Shown here one piece after another: positions 45,364 to 58,464 of a stretch of DNA of 64,000 nt (the first letter of the stretch is position 1; the number at the start of each line of letters is the position of its first letter). Where the stretch lies: NCBI GenBank assembly GCA_026874595.1, contig CM049311.1:54005676-54069675 (forward strand). The letters run 5' to 3'. Both the position numbers and the translations under genes were made by a program. This stretch comes from Sipunculus nudus (taxonomy: Eukaryota; Annelida; Sipuncula; Golfingiida; Sipunculidae). The notes below the pieces were generated by a model. It saw nothing but the letters and a program-made list of their open reading frames with translations. It was not told the DNA's origin and ran no database searches.

Positions 45364-48300
45364 AACACGAATAATATAGGAAGAACATGTTACCAATGTT
45401 TAAAGATCCATACATTAAAGATAAACCTGTATACAGGCAACAGATCTTAATCACTTCCACACAGACTGGCTGTTTCGCGCCTCTAAGCTGGGGAGGTGGG
45501 GGGGGGGGGGGGAGGGTCAGTCATTCCAAAGTAAATACAGAAGAATAAACTAAAATAAAATCTACGAAGGTTGAAAAATTGACAGATATATGATATGAAA
45601 CTGACATTTTTATATTAAAAAGGTAAGTGTTTATTCCCTCACGCGATCTACCCCTTCAAACACAATTTCCGGTCGGAGACGAACGCTATACAGATCAAAG
45701 ACCGGTAAAGTCACAAGTATGATTTATGTAAACATCTGTGTACACATTGTGAGTGTACTGGATGTTATCGTATTATTCAGCAGTCACGTGGTATAATCAC
45801 TGCTGTGAAACTTGACTAGCTGGTGACGCTGTGACCGTATCAGGCGCCGTAACCACCAAAAAGATTCAATAATCAGGTTTATAATTGATACAGAACAAGA
45901 TCTGTGCCTTTGATAGAACAACCCTTCTCTTATTTGTCTTATTTAGTGAACTTACCGTGTGTGGCCTCATAAACAAATTGTATCGGGTGCTATCTAGGGC
46001 TATTTCATTCGCATCGTTGGTCATTCTATCGCGTATCACTTTACCTTAAGCGCTTTGTAGCGCGCTTTGATCTGACAACTCAATCGTTCTTTACTTTCGC
46101 ATGTAATGGAAAAGTAAATGGTCGTAAATGAAATATTAATACCAAGCGACTGTTTCGCCTAACTGCCATGGTACAAGTATTTTCCGGCATTATTTGGCAA
46201 GATAAAGCGTGTTGCTATTCACAAGAGGTCTAGACTGACATCAAAGTGATACCCCTGAGCGGCACACTACAAGCTAACTTATAAATCGACTGCCGCTACC
46301 AAAAACATGGTCATCAAAGTTTGTCTCTTCGGCCTTACCTGTCTCTATTCATACTTTTTGTCCTCTAATGCGAAAAATCGCTGGTTAATGAGAGGCGTAC
46401 AGGAAAACTTGGTTTAATGATCATGTACCGATAGAACTAGAACGAGAACAGTCACCTGGTCATGGCGACGACATAAACCCTCAGGCTATCAACGATGTTA
46501 ATGTAAGACTATTTGCATCTGTGTGCTACAAGTATTTCGTCGAAGTTTTTTCTGTCTTTTTTTTTTTTGTAAATACTTTGTTCCACCAAGCAGCGGGTGT
46601 TCTTAGATTTTGACATTTTTCTTTCAACTTGAATGTTCTCGCAGATTTTATCGCTGAAGTGAGTGAGCGGCTACAGACATATTAGAAGATGAAAAATAAT
46701 AATTTATGATAAAAAACAACATTTATTCTTTTTGTTTATATCTTTGGCAACCACCACTTTGCTAAGTTAAATTTTTTAATGAATATTTATCAACTTTAAA
46801 ATGCACACCTTTGCGCATGTGACCAATGACCTTGACCCTCATCATGTTGAGGCTTGAAATGTTTAAATGAGATGTATCCCTTAATACTAGTTTTATTGCA
46901 TTTCTATAATACTGCACATTGTGTGTTTTTTATTTGATTCCAGTCAGCTCGACTTGGGTCCCATTCTGTCAACGCACTTTACTTTCTTATATATATAATG
47001 TAAAGAGATACAAAACTTCAATCGGCATCCTTTGGTGAAACAGACAAAAAAGTAGGTCTTTCTCATATTTTTTTTAATATTCCACGTAGTATGTTAAAAT
47101 AATAATTATAAACATACAGTTAATATATTCAATAATAAATCTTCAAAACACTCCATATCATATTTCCAGACCTACATGTGTCTGTGCTTAAGTTTGTGTT
47201 CCCAGTTTATTTATAAAGCAAAAATACATTTACAATCTGACACGTTAACAGGGGACCAGCTTTATTATACTTCGAAGCCGTATTATTCCCTACGTGAGCC
47301 CTTGTTATCCCGTCAGTGAACATTCTATTCTCTCATTAACATACCAGGTTTACCAAGTAGCGATTTCTAGGAAATCCCCATACCACGTCCATCTTCATCA
47401 GTACAACCTAAATCGTTATGAATAACAAAAACTTAAAGGATGTATACAGAATATACTATATAATATATTATTATTATTATTATTAGTATAGTATTTAAAA
47501 TATCAGTATATTATTAGTATTATTAAAGGGATACACCACAATCATTTAACTCATTGCATTTTATATGCTTCACTTTTTGGTATGAACACCATTTATTAAC
47601 ATTTGAAAAAAATGGAGTGCCGCCGAGTTGCCACAGAGTAGCTTCACGTGTGGCAGGATCACGTGACCAGTGCATCGACGAGAATGCATTCGAGGATCAC
47701 ACTGCGCAAACTCGGACTCACAAGAGTACGACTCTGCTGTACAGGATAAGTTAGAGTCAAAATCTGACACCCACAATGCAACGGAGTTTCTAAATGCACC
47801 AGCGGCGTAGGTATAAATGTAGTGAAGAGGACAATGTAGGCCTTTCAAGTGTGATGGATAAGAATATTTTCAAGGCAATCAAGATAAACATGAGTGTTTT
47901 TTTTCAGGTAAGGACTTCAATGAATAAGTAATATTTTATAAGCATGGGCATGTAAAATGTAAACAGAAGGTGATTTCCTAATATGTAACAAATTTTGATT
48001 TCGAAGTTTGACTGTTGAGACAAAGGTATATGCCAGATTACGCTCTTTACACAGCGCTTTACCTATAGAGCTACTTCCTTTATCGTTAGGTGCCTTTTTT
48101 TTATGGCCTCGTATCCTGAATTGCAACACCAGAGGGGAGCACTGTATTTTTGTCCAATCAGATGAGACCTTGTGCTGGAAGACAAAGCCAAGCGAGGAAT
48201 ACACGGAGCCAATCATATTCATTTCTTTTTGAGTGACAGCTCATCCCCCAGCGTAACCGTCTGAACAGGCCACAGGCTCAGAGAGAATTGCCCCTGACGT

Positions 48301-48542
48301 GGTTTGCTTAGGGCCTTTTGCACATAGGATGCTCGGCCGGTGAGCTGTAATTCAAACGAAACGTAACAACAAAGGCTGCGTGCACACCTCGCTGGCTGGT
48401 TTTAGTTCTGCAGACAACAGATACATGGCTACGCTAACACAGTCATAATGTCATAATCGAATCGGTCGATGATGCGAGAATGCAGAGGGAGCAATTTAAA
48501 TTCGACCGGAAACTCATCAAGCGGCGCTTGAAGCGCGGCAAT
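45358..48542. other. Anonymous sequence with scattered repeat words
   Basis: Holds a G15 run at 45498-45512, the GACCAATGACCTTGACC word at 46820, and a (TTA)n tract at about 47468-47486. A block at 47560-48240 has overlapping frames on both strands but no domain. A CCAATCA word is at 48153. Confidence 0.35.
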
Positions 48543-48660
48543 GGGCGGAGCCAGGATGCCTGTCGAGTGTTTGTTTATTGGCATCTGATTGGCTGCTTGT
48601 CACATCGTACGTACGTTTATTTCAGTGGACAACAAACCGCCATCTGGTGTTTAAATATAT
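48543..48660 (+). promoter_or_regulatory. Promoter-like motif group (GC box, two CCAAT boxes, TATA-like)
   Basis: In order: GGGCGGAGC at 48543-48551, inverted CCAAT (ATTGGC) at 48577 and 48588 spaced one helical turn, and TTTAAATATAT at about 48650. Order and spacing are compatible with a plus-strand core promoter starting near 48680. No downstream exon was recognised. Confidence 0.2.
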
Positions 48661-49274
48661 CATAAACGGTCAAAGCTGGCAGCGTGAAAATCAGTTGCTT
48701 CTTTAGAAGCACAAGATTTCCGCTGCCTCGGGAGCGTAATGCCAGATATTCCTAAACGAAATCGCGCCGTCCGTCCCGGAACACCGCATATCATAGTCCG
48801 GGATGATCCGTGTTACTATCCGTGAATGTGTGAAAGAATCATGACCTAATCTGCTCTGGAATCTCACAAATTCAAGGGTGTTAGAAGGTTTATTATGGTA
48901 AAAGCTTTGGATTACTGATTGGAAGATCCCAGTTGAACCCCCCCCCCCGTCCACCAAGGAAAATGTTGAAATATGGGTAGATTATGGGGATTTAATAGCC
49001 AGTGCCACCACGTGCATATATATCAGTATAAATGTCAAGGAAGAGGTCATTCCTGCTTCTCCTACAGAATGAAATTTGTAGACAGAAGGATAAAAATATG
49101 ATTTCCTGACTCTTGAAGTCAGAACTGTGGAATTTAATATGTATCTGCTAATTTTTTGGGAGAGGTATGTATGGTATATAATAAACATCAGGCAATGTCA
49201 CCACATTGAACGTTTTTTTCTAGCATGGAATTTATAATGATTTGGTTCACGGTCCATTTATTACTATGTGAGCC
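48661..49274. other. Anonymous sequence
   Basis: No exon was recognised. A C9 run is at about 48939. Confidence 0.4.
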
Positions 49275-52200
49275 TAGATGTGATTACTGCCATGTAATAC
49301 TCTCCTTTACAACCATGCGTGTAGTCCATGCCTGTATTGTCATATAATCCTGATCTTTACTGCCAAGTAGTGCTGACCTTTACTGCCATGTAGTCCTGAT
49401 CTTTACTGCCATAAAGTGCTTACCTTTATTGTCATCTAGTCCTACTGTCATGGGTTTTACTGTTATGTTGTCTTGGCCTTTACTGCCATGTAGTCCTTGT
49501 CTTCCCTGCCATGTAGTTCTGGTTTTACTGCCATATAGTGCTGACCTTTACTGAAATGTATTGCGGACGTTTACTGCTATGTAGTCCTGGTCTTTACTGT
49601 CATGTTGTCCTGACCTTCACTGAGTCCTGCCTTTGCCGGAACTGCCATGTAGTCCGGACGTTTACTGGCATGTAGTCCTGACCTTGACTGTCATGTAGTA
49701 AAGATGTTTACTGTCAAATAGTCCTGGTCTTTACTGTCATGTAGTCTTGATGTAAGCTGTCATGTAGGCCAAGTCTTTACTGGCATGTAGTCCAGACCTT
49801 CACTGCCATGTAGTCCTGGTCTTTACTGGCATGTAGTCCTGGCCTTCACTACCATGTAGTCCTGGTCTTTGCCAATACTGCCTTGTAGTCCGGACGTTTA
49901 CAGGCATGTAGACCTGGCTTTACTGTCATGTAGTCAAGATTTTTACTGTCATATAGTCCTGGAATTTACTGTCCTTAGTCCTGATGCAAACTGTCATGTT
50001 GTTTAAGTCTTTACTGCCATGTAGTCCTGGTCTTTACTGGAATGTAGTCCTGACCTTCACTGCCATGTAGTCCTGGTATTTACTGGCATGTAGTCCTGGT
50101 CTTTACTGGCATGTAGTCCTGGTCTTTACTGGCATGTAGTCCTGGCCTTCACTGCCTTGTAGTTCTTGTCTTTGCCAATACTGCCTTGTAGTCCGGACGT
50201 TTACAGGCATGTGGTCCTGGCCTTTACTGTCATGTAGTTAAGATATTTACTGTCATGTAGTCAAGATGTTTACTGTCATGTAGTCCTGATGTTAACTGTC
50301 ATGTAGTCTAGGTCTTTACTGCCATGTAGTCCGGACGTTTACTGGCATGTAGTCCTGGCCTTTACTGTCATGAGGTCAAGATGTTTATACTGTCATATAG
50401 TCCTGGTCTTTACTGCCATGTAGTCCTGCCTTTACTGCCATTTAGTTATGGACCAAACTGTCATGTAGTCTGGCCTTTATAGTCATGTAGTCATGGTCTT
50501 TATTGCCGTGTGGTTCTGGTTTTTACTGCCATGAGGCCCTTGCCTTTACTTTCATGTAGTCCTGGTCTTTACTGACATGAATCAAGGTCTCTACTGCCAT
50601 GCAGTCCTGGTCTTTACTGTCATGTTGTCCTGGCCTTTGCCGATACTGCCATGTAGTCCGGACGTTTACTTGCATGTAGTCCTGGTCTTTACTGTCATGT
50701 AGTCAAGATGTTTACTGTCAAATAGTCCTGGTCTTTACTGTAATGTAGTCCTGATGTAAACTGTCATATAGTCCATGTCTTTACTGCCATGTAGTCATGG
50801 TCTTTACTGGCATGTAGTCTTGACCTTCTCTGCTATTTAGTCCTAGTCTTAACTGTCATGTATTCCTGATGTTAATTGTCATGTAGTCTAGGTCTTTACT
50901 GCCATGTAGTCCCGGACGTTTATTGGCATGTAGTCCTGGCCTTTACTGTCATGAGGTCAAGATGTTTACTGTCAAATAATCCTGGTTTTTATTGCCATGT
51001 AGTCCTGCCTTTACTGCCATTTAGTTATGGACCAATCTGTCATGTAGTCCGGCCTTTATAATCATGTAGTCCTGGTCTTAATTGTCATGTAGTCCTAGTC
51101 TTTACTGCCGCGAAGTTCCACATTTTACTGTCATGTAGTTCTGGTATTTACTGTCATGTTGTCCTGTTCTTTACTCGCATGTAGTCTTGGTCTTTACTGT
51201 CATATTGTCCTGGTCTTTACTGTCATGAAGTATTGGTCTTAACTCTAATGATGTCCTGGTCTTTACTGCCACGAGGTCCCGCATTTTACTGTCATGGAGT
51301 CCAGTTGCTCACTGCCATATAGTCCTGGTCTTTACTCTCATGTAGTCTTGGTCTTTACTGTCATATAGTTCTGGTATTTACTGTCATGTAGTCCTGGTCT
51401 TTACTCTCATGTAGTCTTGGTCTTTACTGTCATATTGTCCTGGTCTTTACTGTCATGAAGTATTGGTCTTAACTCTAATGATGTCCTGGTCTTTACTGCC
51501 ACGAGGTCCCGCATTTTACTGTCATGGAGTCCAGTTGCTTACTGCCATATAGTCCTGGTCTTTACTCTCATGTAGTCTTGGTCTTTACTGTCATGTAGCT
51601 CAAGTCTTTACTGGCATGTAGTCCAGACCTTCACTGCCATGTAGTCCTGGTCTTTACTGGCATGTAGTCCTGGCCTTCACTGCAATGTAGTCCTGGTCTT
51701 TGCCAATACTGCCTTGTAGTCCGGACGTTTACAGGCATGTAGACCTGGCCTTTACTGTCGTGTAGTCAAGATTTTTGCTGTCATATAGTCCTGGTCTTTA
51801 CTCTCATGTATTCCTGGTTTTTACTGTCATGTAGTCCAAGTCTTTACTGGCATGTAGTCCAGACCTTCACTGCCATGTAGTCCTGGTCTTTACTGGCATG
51901 TAGTCTTGGTCTTTACTGTCATATTGTCCTGGTCTTTACTGTCATGAAGTATTGGTCTTAACTCTAATGATGTCCTGGTCTTTACTGCCACGAGGTCCCG
52001 CATTTTACTGTCATGGAGTCCAGTTGCTTACTGCCATATAGTCCTGGTCTTTACTCTCATGTAGTCTTGGTCTTTACTGTCATGTAGCTCAAGTCTTTAC
52101 TGGCATGTAGTCCAGACCTTCACTGCCATGTAGTCCTGGTCTTTACTGGCATGTAGTCCTGGCCTTCACTGCAATGTAGTCCTGGTCTTTGCCAATACTG

Positions 52201-54428
52201 CCTTGTAGTCCGGACGTTTACAGGCATGTAGACCTGGCCTTTACTGTCGTGTAGTCAAGATTTTTGCTGTCATATAGTCCTGGTCTTTACTCTCATGTAG
52301 TCCTGGTTTTTACTGTCATGTAGTCCAAGTCTTTACTGGCATGTAGTCCAGACCTTCACTGCCATGTAGTCCTGGTCTTTACTGGCATGTAGTCCTGGCC
52401 TTCACTGCCATGTAGTCCTGGTCTTTGCCAATACTGCCTTGTAGTCCGGACGTTTACAGGCATGTAGACCTGGCCTTTACTGTCATGTAGTCAAGATTTT
52501 TACTGTCAAATAGTCCTGGTCTTTACTGTCATGTAGTCCTGATGTAAACTGTCATATAGTCCATGTCTTTACTGACATGTAGTCATGGTCTTTACTGGCA
52601 TGTAGTCCTGACCTTCTCTGCTATTTAGTCCTGGTCTTTACTGTCATGTATTCCTGATGTTAATTGTCATGTAGTACAGGTCTTTACTGCCATGTAGTGC
52701 CGGACGTTTACTGGCATGTAGTCCTGGCCTTTACTGTCATGAGGTCAAGATGTTTACTGTCATATAGTCCTGGTCTCTACTGCCATGTAGTCCTGCCTTT
52801 ACTGCCATTTAGTTATGGACCAATCTGTCATGTAGTCCGGCCTTTATAGTCATGTAGTCATGGTCTTTACTGTAATGTATTTCCTGGTCTTTAATGTCAT
52901 GTAGTCCTGGTCTTTACTGTCATGTAGTTCTGGACTTTACTGTCATGTAGTCTTAGTCATAACTGTCATGTTTTCCTGGTCCTTACTCACATGAAGTCCA
53001 GTTGTTTACTGTCCTTAGTCCTGGTCTTTACTGTCATGTAGTCTTGGTCTTTACTGCCACGTAGTCCTGGTCTTTACTGTCAAGTAATCCTGGTCTTTAC
53101 TGTTATGTAGTTCTGACCTTAACTGCCTTATAGTCCTGGTCTTAATTGTCATGTAGTCCTAGTCTTTACTGCCGCGAAGTTCCACATTTTACTGTCATGT
53201 TGTCCTGGTCTTTACTCTTATGTAGTCTTGGTCTTTACTGTCATATAGTTCTGGTCTTTACTGTCATGTAGTCCTGGTCTTTACTCTTATGTTGTCTTGG
53301 TCTTTACTGTCATATAGTCCTGGTCTTTACTGTCATGTTGTCCTAGTCTTTACTCTCATGTAGTCTTGGTCTTTACTGTCATATAGTCCTGGTCTTTACT
53401 GTCATGAAGTATTGGTTTTAACTCTCATGATGTCCTGGTCTTTACTGACACGAAGTCCCGCATTTTACTGTCATGGAGTCCAGTTGTTTACTGCCATATA
53501 GTTCTGGTCTTTACTCTCATGTAGTCCTGGTCTTTACTGTCAAGTAGTCCTGGTCTTTACTGTCATGTAGTTCTGACCTTTACTGCCTTATAGTCCTGGT
53601 TTTTACTGCCGCGAAGTCCCACATTTTACCGTCATGTAGTTCTGGTATTTACTGTCATGCTGTCCTGGTCTTTACTCTCATGTAGTCCTGGTATTAACTG
53701 TCATATAGTTCTGGTCTTTACTGTCATGTAGTCTTGGTCTTTACTGTCACGAAGTCCAGTTGTTTACTGCCATGTAGTCCTGGTCTTTACTGCCACGTAG
53801 TGCTGACCTTTACTGTCTTGTTGTCCTTGCCTTGTATGTTGGTATGTTGTCCTGGCTTTTACTGTCATGCAGTCCTGGTCATTAATGTCATGTGGTCCTG
53901 TTATGCTGTCCTAGCCTGTAATGCCATGTAGTGCTGCCTGTACTGCAATGTAGTCCTGACCTTTACTGTTATGCAGTCCTGAGCTTTACTGTAATGTAGT
54001 TCTGGTCTTTACTACCACGTAGTCCATGTACTGCCACGAAGTCCCGCATTTTACTGTCATGGAGTCCAGTTGTTTACTGCCTTGTAGTTCTTGTCTTTAC
54101 TGCCATGTAGTCCTTGTCCTAACTGTCATGGATTCCAGTTGTTTACGGCCATGTAGTCCTGGTCTTAACTGTCATGTAGTCCTGACCTTTACTGACATGT
54201 AGTCCAGTTCTTTACTGTCTTGTAGTCCTGGTCTTTACTGACATGTAATCGAGATCTTTACTGAATTGTAGTCCGGCCTTTACAACCATGAAGTCCTTGT
54301 CTTTACTGCTATGTAGTCTTCCCTTTACTGCCATGCAGTCCTAGTATTTTTTTATCTGTCATGTAGTCTTAACCTACACTGTCTTGTAGTGCGAATCTGT
54401 TGTAGTCCTAGCGTTTACTGCCATGTAG
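49275..54428. repeat. 23-bp degenerate minisatellite, about 5.15 kb
   Basis: The consensus unit is CTTTACTGTCATGTAGTCCT plus GGT, roughly 220 copies with many substitutions and small indels. Higher-order structure is clear. A block beginning AACTCTAATGATGTCCTGG occurs at 51241, 51471 and 51960 (steps 230 and 489). A block beginning CATGTAGCTCAAGTC occurs at about 51591 and 52080 (step 489). Another pair at about 50876 and 52664 differs by few bases (step 1788). Short frames of about 60 codons are by-products, since 23 is not a multiple of three. Confidence 0.97.
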
Positions 54429-55485
54429 ATTGTATCTCACCACGTTGACTAATTTTGTTACACTCGAAACAATCACCGACATTCTTAACAAGGTATACCG
54501 ATTATAGACAGAGTGACAATCAAAGTGCCTTTAAAGGACCACATAACGTAATATCAACAGTTGGTAAAACGATCTGAACCATAAAGACCGACCATCCTAC
54601 TCAAAGATCACCCGTATCACTCTCCAAGCAAGGGATGTGATACCATGCAGACTGCTGGGAGGAATAACCAAAGCTCTTGTTGAACGTCTGCTTTACAAGC
54701 AGGTCACGGTCTGCACTCGTCCTGAAATTCAGCTTAGCGGGGTATTGTTACTCAGCACACATTACCTTGAACTTGATAATAAAAAGTTTGTTTGTGGCCA
54801 GGATGTTGAAATCAGTGGCGGCAAGCAATATATGACATTTTATTGAAACATAACTTTACCCAGTTTTCCTCAAATATTTTTTTCTCATTTCATTGTTATT
54901 TCTTTTAAATCTATTTATGATCATATCAACATCAAAATATAAATTAGTTCAATTTAGCATGAAACGTATGTATTGAATTTACTTTGCGCCCAAATGATAT
55001 AAATTTGCATATTTGGAATCTTCAGAATAGCGTTTACTATTATTTTTTCGTCGTAAAATAGAATTTTTCATTTAAAAAAAATCCATGTATCTCATACCTG
55101 GAAATAAGTGATGCAATTAATGAAATCATGGTTATGAAATACATTAAATATGTCCAGGCGTTTTTATTGTATATAATATTTCCTTCTTTATCAATTTTTA
55201 TATTTGGGCAAATTTACACATTACAAATTGTTAAACTGGCATATATAACAACTTTATAAAATATCTTAAAAAGGCGTACGCATTTTAGATCACACGTTTC
55301 CAATAAATGTACAAAGATAGCGGAGTTAAAACGAGCACGAGTCTAAAAAACACATGCACATAACGAAAAATTATATAAGCAATTAATTTGTAGTTGAAGT
55401 TCTAATACCGTTTATCAGTGTACATATATGGGATTACATAAGCCCTCGCCCTCATTATTGCATTTATGCGCGTGTATGTGTGTGT

Positions 55486-55503
55486 GGGGGGGGGGGGGGG
55501 GGG
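55486..55503 (+). repeat. G18 homopolymer
   Basis: Follows a short TGTGTGTG tract. One of a close pair of G18 runs. Confidence 0.95.
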
Positions 55504-55570
55504 TAAGTTATGGCGTTACCCTTATAAACGTATATTGACCCTCGCCCTAAAAGGTAAAAAAGTGTGTCTT

Positions 55571-55588
55571 GGGGGGGGGGGGGGGGGT
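55571..55588 (+). repeat. G18 homopolymer
   Basis: 67 bases after the previous G18, flanked by similar phrases (GTAAGTTATGGCG / GTTAAGGTAACCG). Confidence 0.95.
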
Positions 55589-55851
55589 TAAGGTAACCGT
55601 CATATCCATGCACTGCTGCGTATTCTACAGTAAAGTCTTAGGGAGCGTTGCTAAGTTACAACAGATGATCTATTGATGATGTATTGTTTACTATTAATAC
55701 GTAAAATTCCTGGCACTGAATTTTAGGGAAAAACCCGTATTTTCTATAATTTTCAGTAAATGCATGAAGCCCGTGAGTGAATTAGTAATTACATGTATTT
55801 ACTGGAAGCTTAAGGAAAAACGTATATTTACCGATATCATACATTCACTGT

Positions 55852-55854
<3 letters not shown>

Positions 55855-55893
<39 letters not shown>

Positions 55894-55911
55894 GTATATA
55901 TATATATATAC
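55855..55911. repeat. (AT)n microsatellite, interrupted
   Basis: About 18 AT units, AATG, then about 8 more. Confidence 0.95.
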
Positions 55912-56452
55912 ATATGTGTTAAACTGGTTTAATTATAATATAATATGTAATTTCATGAGAAAACGAGTTCTTCTTTACACTGATAATGCATGAATATTTA
56001 TCAATAAGCTTGCTCTATAGGCAGCCTATACACACAAACACATATACCATCGGTTTAAATCAAATTCAAGCTCAAGATCGATATCATTCTTGATATATCT
56101 TAGGTACTTTACACCTAAATTACATATATACAATACATAACAGGCGGGCAGAAACACAAACACGACTTTGACGTGGAAATGAAGCCTAAAGGCCTTGCTT
56201 TCTGAACCCAGGGATATTCACATTTTGAACTGTTCTAATCCAAAGATTACATAGCCTATAACCAAAGACTGTGGAAAAAGGGACAGTGACAACTGTTTTG
56301 ATATTAAGCCAATGCCAATGGTAATTTGAAGTTATGCGAAAACCATATCGGTTCATAATTGATTATGAGGAATAAACTTGTACAAAATTTCCATGAAAAA
56401 TGTTTAAAAAAAATGCGCGAGGAAGTATTCCTATATACATTTTACCATGTGC

Positions 56453-56457
<5 letters not shown>

Positions 56458-56490
<33 letters not shown>
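56458..56490. repeat. (AT)n microsatellite
   Basis: About 16 AT units. Confidence 0.95.
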
Positions 56491-56492
<2 letters not shown>

Positions 56493-56919
56493 CTTTGAAT
56501 AAATAATTATTCATACGAACACCTCACGCGTTTATGAAAGTTACTGATGTATAAATGAATACTGCTTTCTCATATTAAAGTTATTTTCAGGCAAATGTTG
56601 ATGAACCACAAAGACTAAAGTATATAATTATATTTTTTTCTAGTATATACGACTGTCGATCGGGACATATTCTTTATATGGTATTGGTTAATAACATTGG
56701 TTTAAATATAGTTTATTTAATAATCATGAGAGAGTCAGGGGAACAATCTAAGTGCTTTCTGTTACATTTTATATTGTATTTATTCAGTTTCCTGAGAAGC
56801 TTAAAATTCATTCAAGCCTGACGGAACAACCTAATTAAGCAAGTTCTAAACATATGTCAATATTGAAAAAGTTCGTTCATATCGAAGAAAAAGTGGCGGT
56901 TCTAAACTAATCTGACCGT

Positions 56920-58464
56920 GCAGACCATTCTGTGCGGGGGTTTCGGGGATCGGAAGGGGTTTACACTTAATTGAGTCAGAAGGAAATAACCCCTCCCCCG
57001 GCCCTTAGCATCCATGGCAAAGTTTCAAGTCGAGTTTGTGACGTATTCTGAAAGGTAGATATAGCAAAGACCTACCTGTAACCCTCGGAGCTGGGCAAAG
57101 CTTTCTCCAATAAATAGGGCTCCAAGATCTGAACTTAAAGGTCTGCTGCTGCACGTTCAGTTTGTTTTTCTCTGGTAGTATATAATGAAATGTCAGTATT
57201 GAACTGTTGTCCAAGCGTGGCACTGTGCAGTAACCATGCTAATGGGAAATTTTTTCTTTTCTGTAAGTGAGTTATTGCAACAAGTGCAAACCAGTGTCCT
57301 CTCTGGCTAATCTCACAGTACTTGAGATGGGCGACCGAACCGACATTCGCACTCGCTCACAAGCCGAATGGTGGTCCAATCTCGCCGTCATTGATATGCG
57401 CGGCAAGATCAAAAGAAATCGTATGTACACTATTAGCCGAGTGTAAACAAGTGCGTAAAGACCTGTGCCTTATGGCCCGTTTTGAAATTACGCTGAAATT
57501 GGCCAAACGCTTTCTCTGCAGGCGCACGTAAAAGGCTCGAGTACACGTGAATTTGGTGCCAACAGCTGTAAATTCGGCCAAATTAAAACCTGTTTTGACC
57601 GAGTATAAGTCCCAAGTTCAGCATTCACCTGGCCATCTGGGCCAGAGACGCGGCATGTGGCTCAGTAACTCGATATTGCCTTGTTCGAGCATGCGGCGGC
57701 TACTCTTTGATGTGGTATCCCGTGTGACTTAGCAATTAAAACAATCACCTGGCCAGGGTTTACCCTCCAAGCCATGGCGGTCCGAGCATACCAACCTGGT
57801 GCTCATTTCCTATGTCCATTTCACGCTATACTAGGAGCCACTGACCACTACGAGGCCTACTACAAGATGTACCGAGATTGACGTTTATGCCATCTTTTAT
57901 CCTGCCAAATATCCAGCATTTGGCCTTTAGTAACCGGTTATTTATCTAATTTGGGGGGAATGAAATAATATTAGGGTCTTGCACACTGGGGCAATGCGTT
58001 ACACATAGATTAAAGACAGTCGCATATACAACTTCATTGCCATTGATAGTCAAACTGTCGGTGCCTTTGATGTTGAGCCGCGTACAATATCGGACAATTG
58101 GTGGCCGTACTCGGGGCTTGTTGGGAACTGTTTATCGGCCTGTGAGTGGTGAGAGGTGACTGCCTGCCCCTCCTGTTGTGCAGTTTGTCGGTGATATTCA
58201 TCGGCCCGGGGATATTGTGAGCGCCGTGGACTTTGATTCTCACCTCTCCAATATTTCTCCGACAAGATGAATATGCTAAATTGCAGCGGTGCACAGTACA
58301 AAAAGGGGGCTTGGTAATTCAGCATACTGCTTTCCCTGAATGGATATAAACTTACGCATAAATGTTACAAGCAGCGGGTATGATACGATCAAGATAACAT
58401 TATATGACAACAATAACGTTTAATTAATCAGCTTTGTATTATTAAATAAGATTAAACAGTGAAA
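56920..58464. other. GC-richer unique sequence, no gene recognised
   Basis: A compositionally complex, non-repetitive block with CpG-bearing words. A minus-strand donor-like TTACAG/GTAGGT at about 57078 follows an open frame (57223-57005), but no domain was recognised. Overlapping frames at 57322-57581 and 58034-58325 are mutual shadows. It could hold untranslated exons or regulatory DNA. Confidence 0.3.

Larger units (their letters stand above)
54429..56919. other. Anonymous AT-rich sequence
   Basis: The plus frame 54637-54846 (69 codons) has no recognised domain. No exon border of note was found. Microsatellites and G tracts are listed separately. Confidence 0.35.

Noticed and set aside
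50876-53931. Short plus-strand frames of 60-65 codons with CHVV-type repeats
   Set aside because: Translations of the 23-bp minisatellite, similar to each other only because the DNA units are.
49275-54428. CRISPR-like array
   Set aside because: Direct repeats without unique spacers of constant length. It is a plain head-to-tail minisatellite in eukaryotic DNA.
54637-54846. 69-codon plus frame after the minisatellite
   Set aside because: Reads smoothly but has no recognisable domain, signal or splice support.
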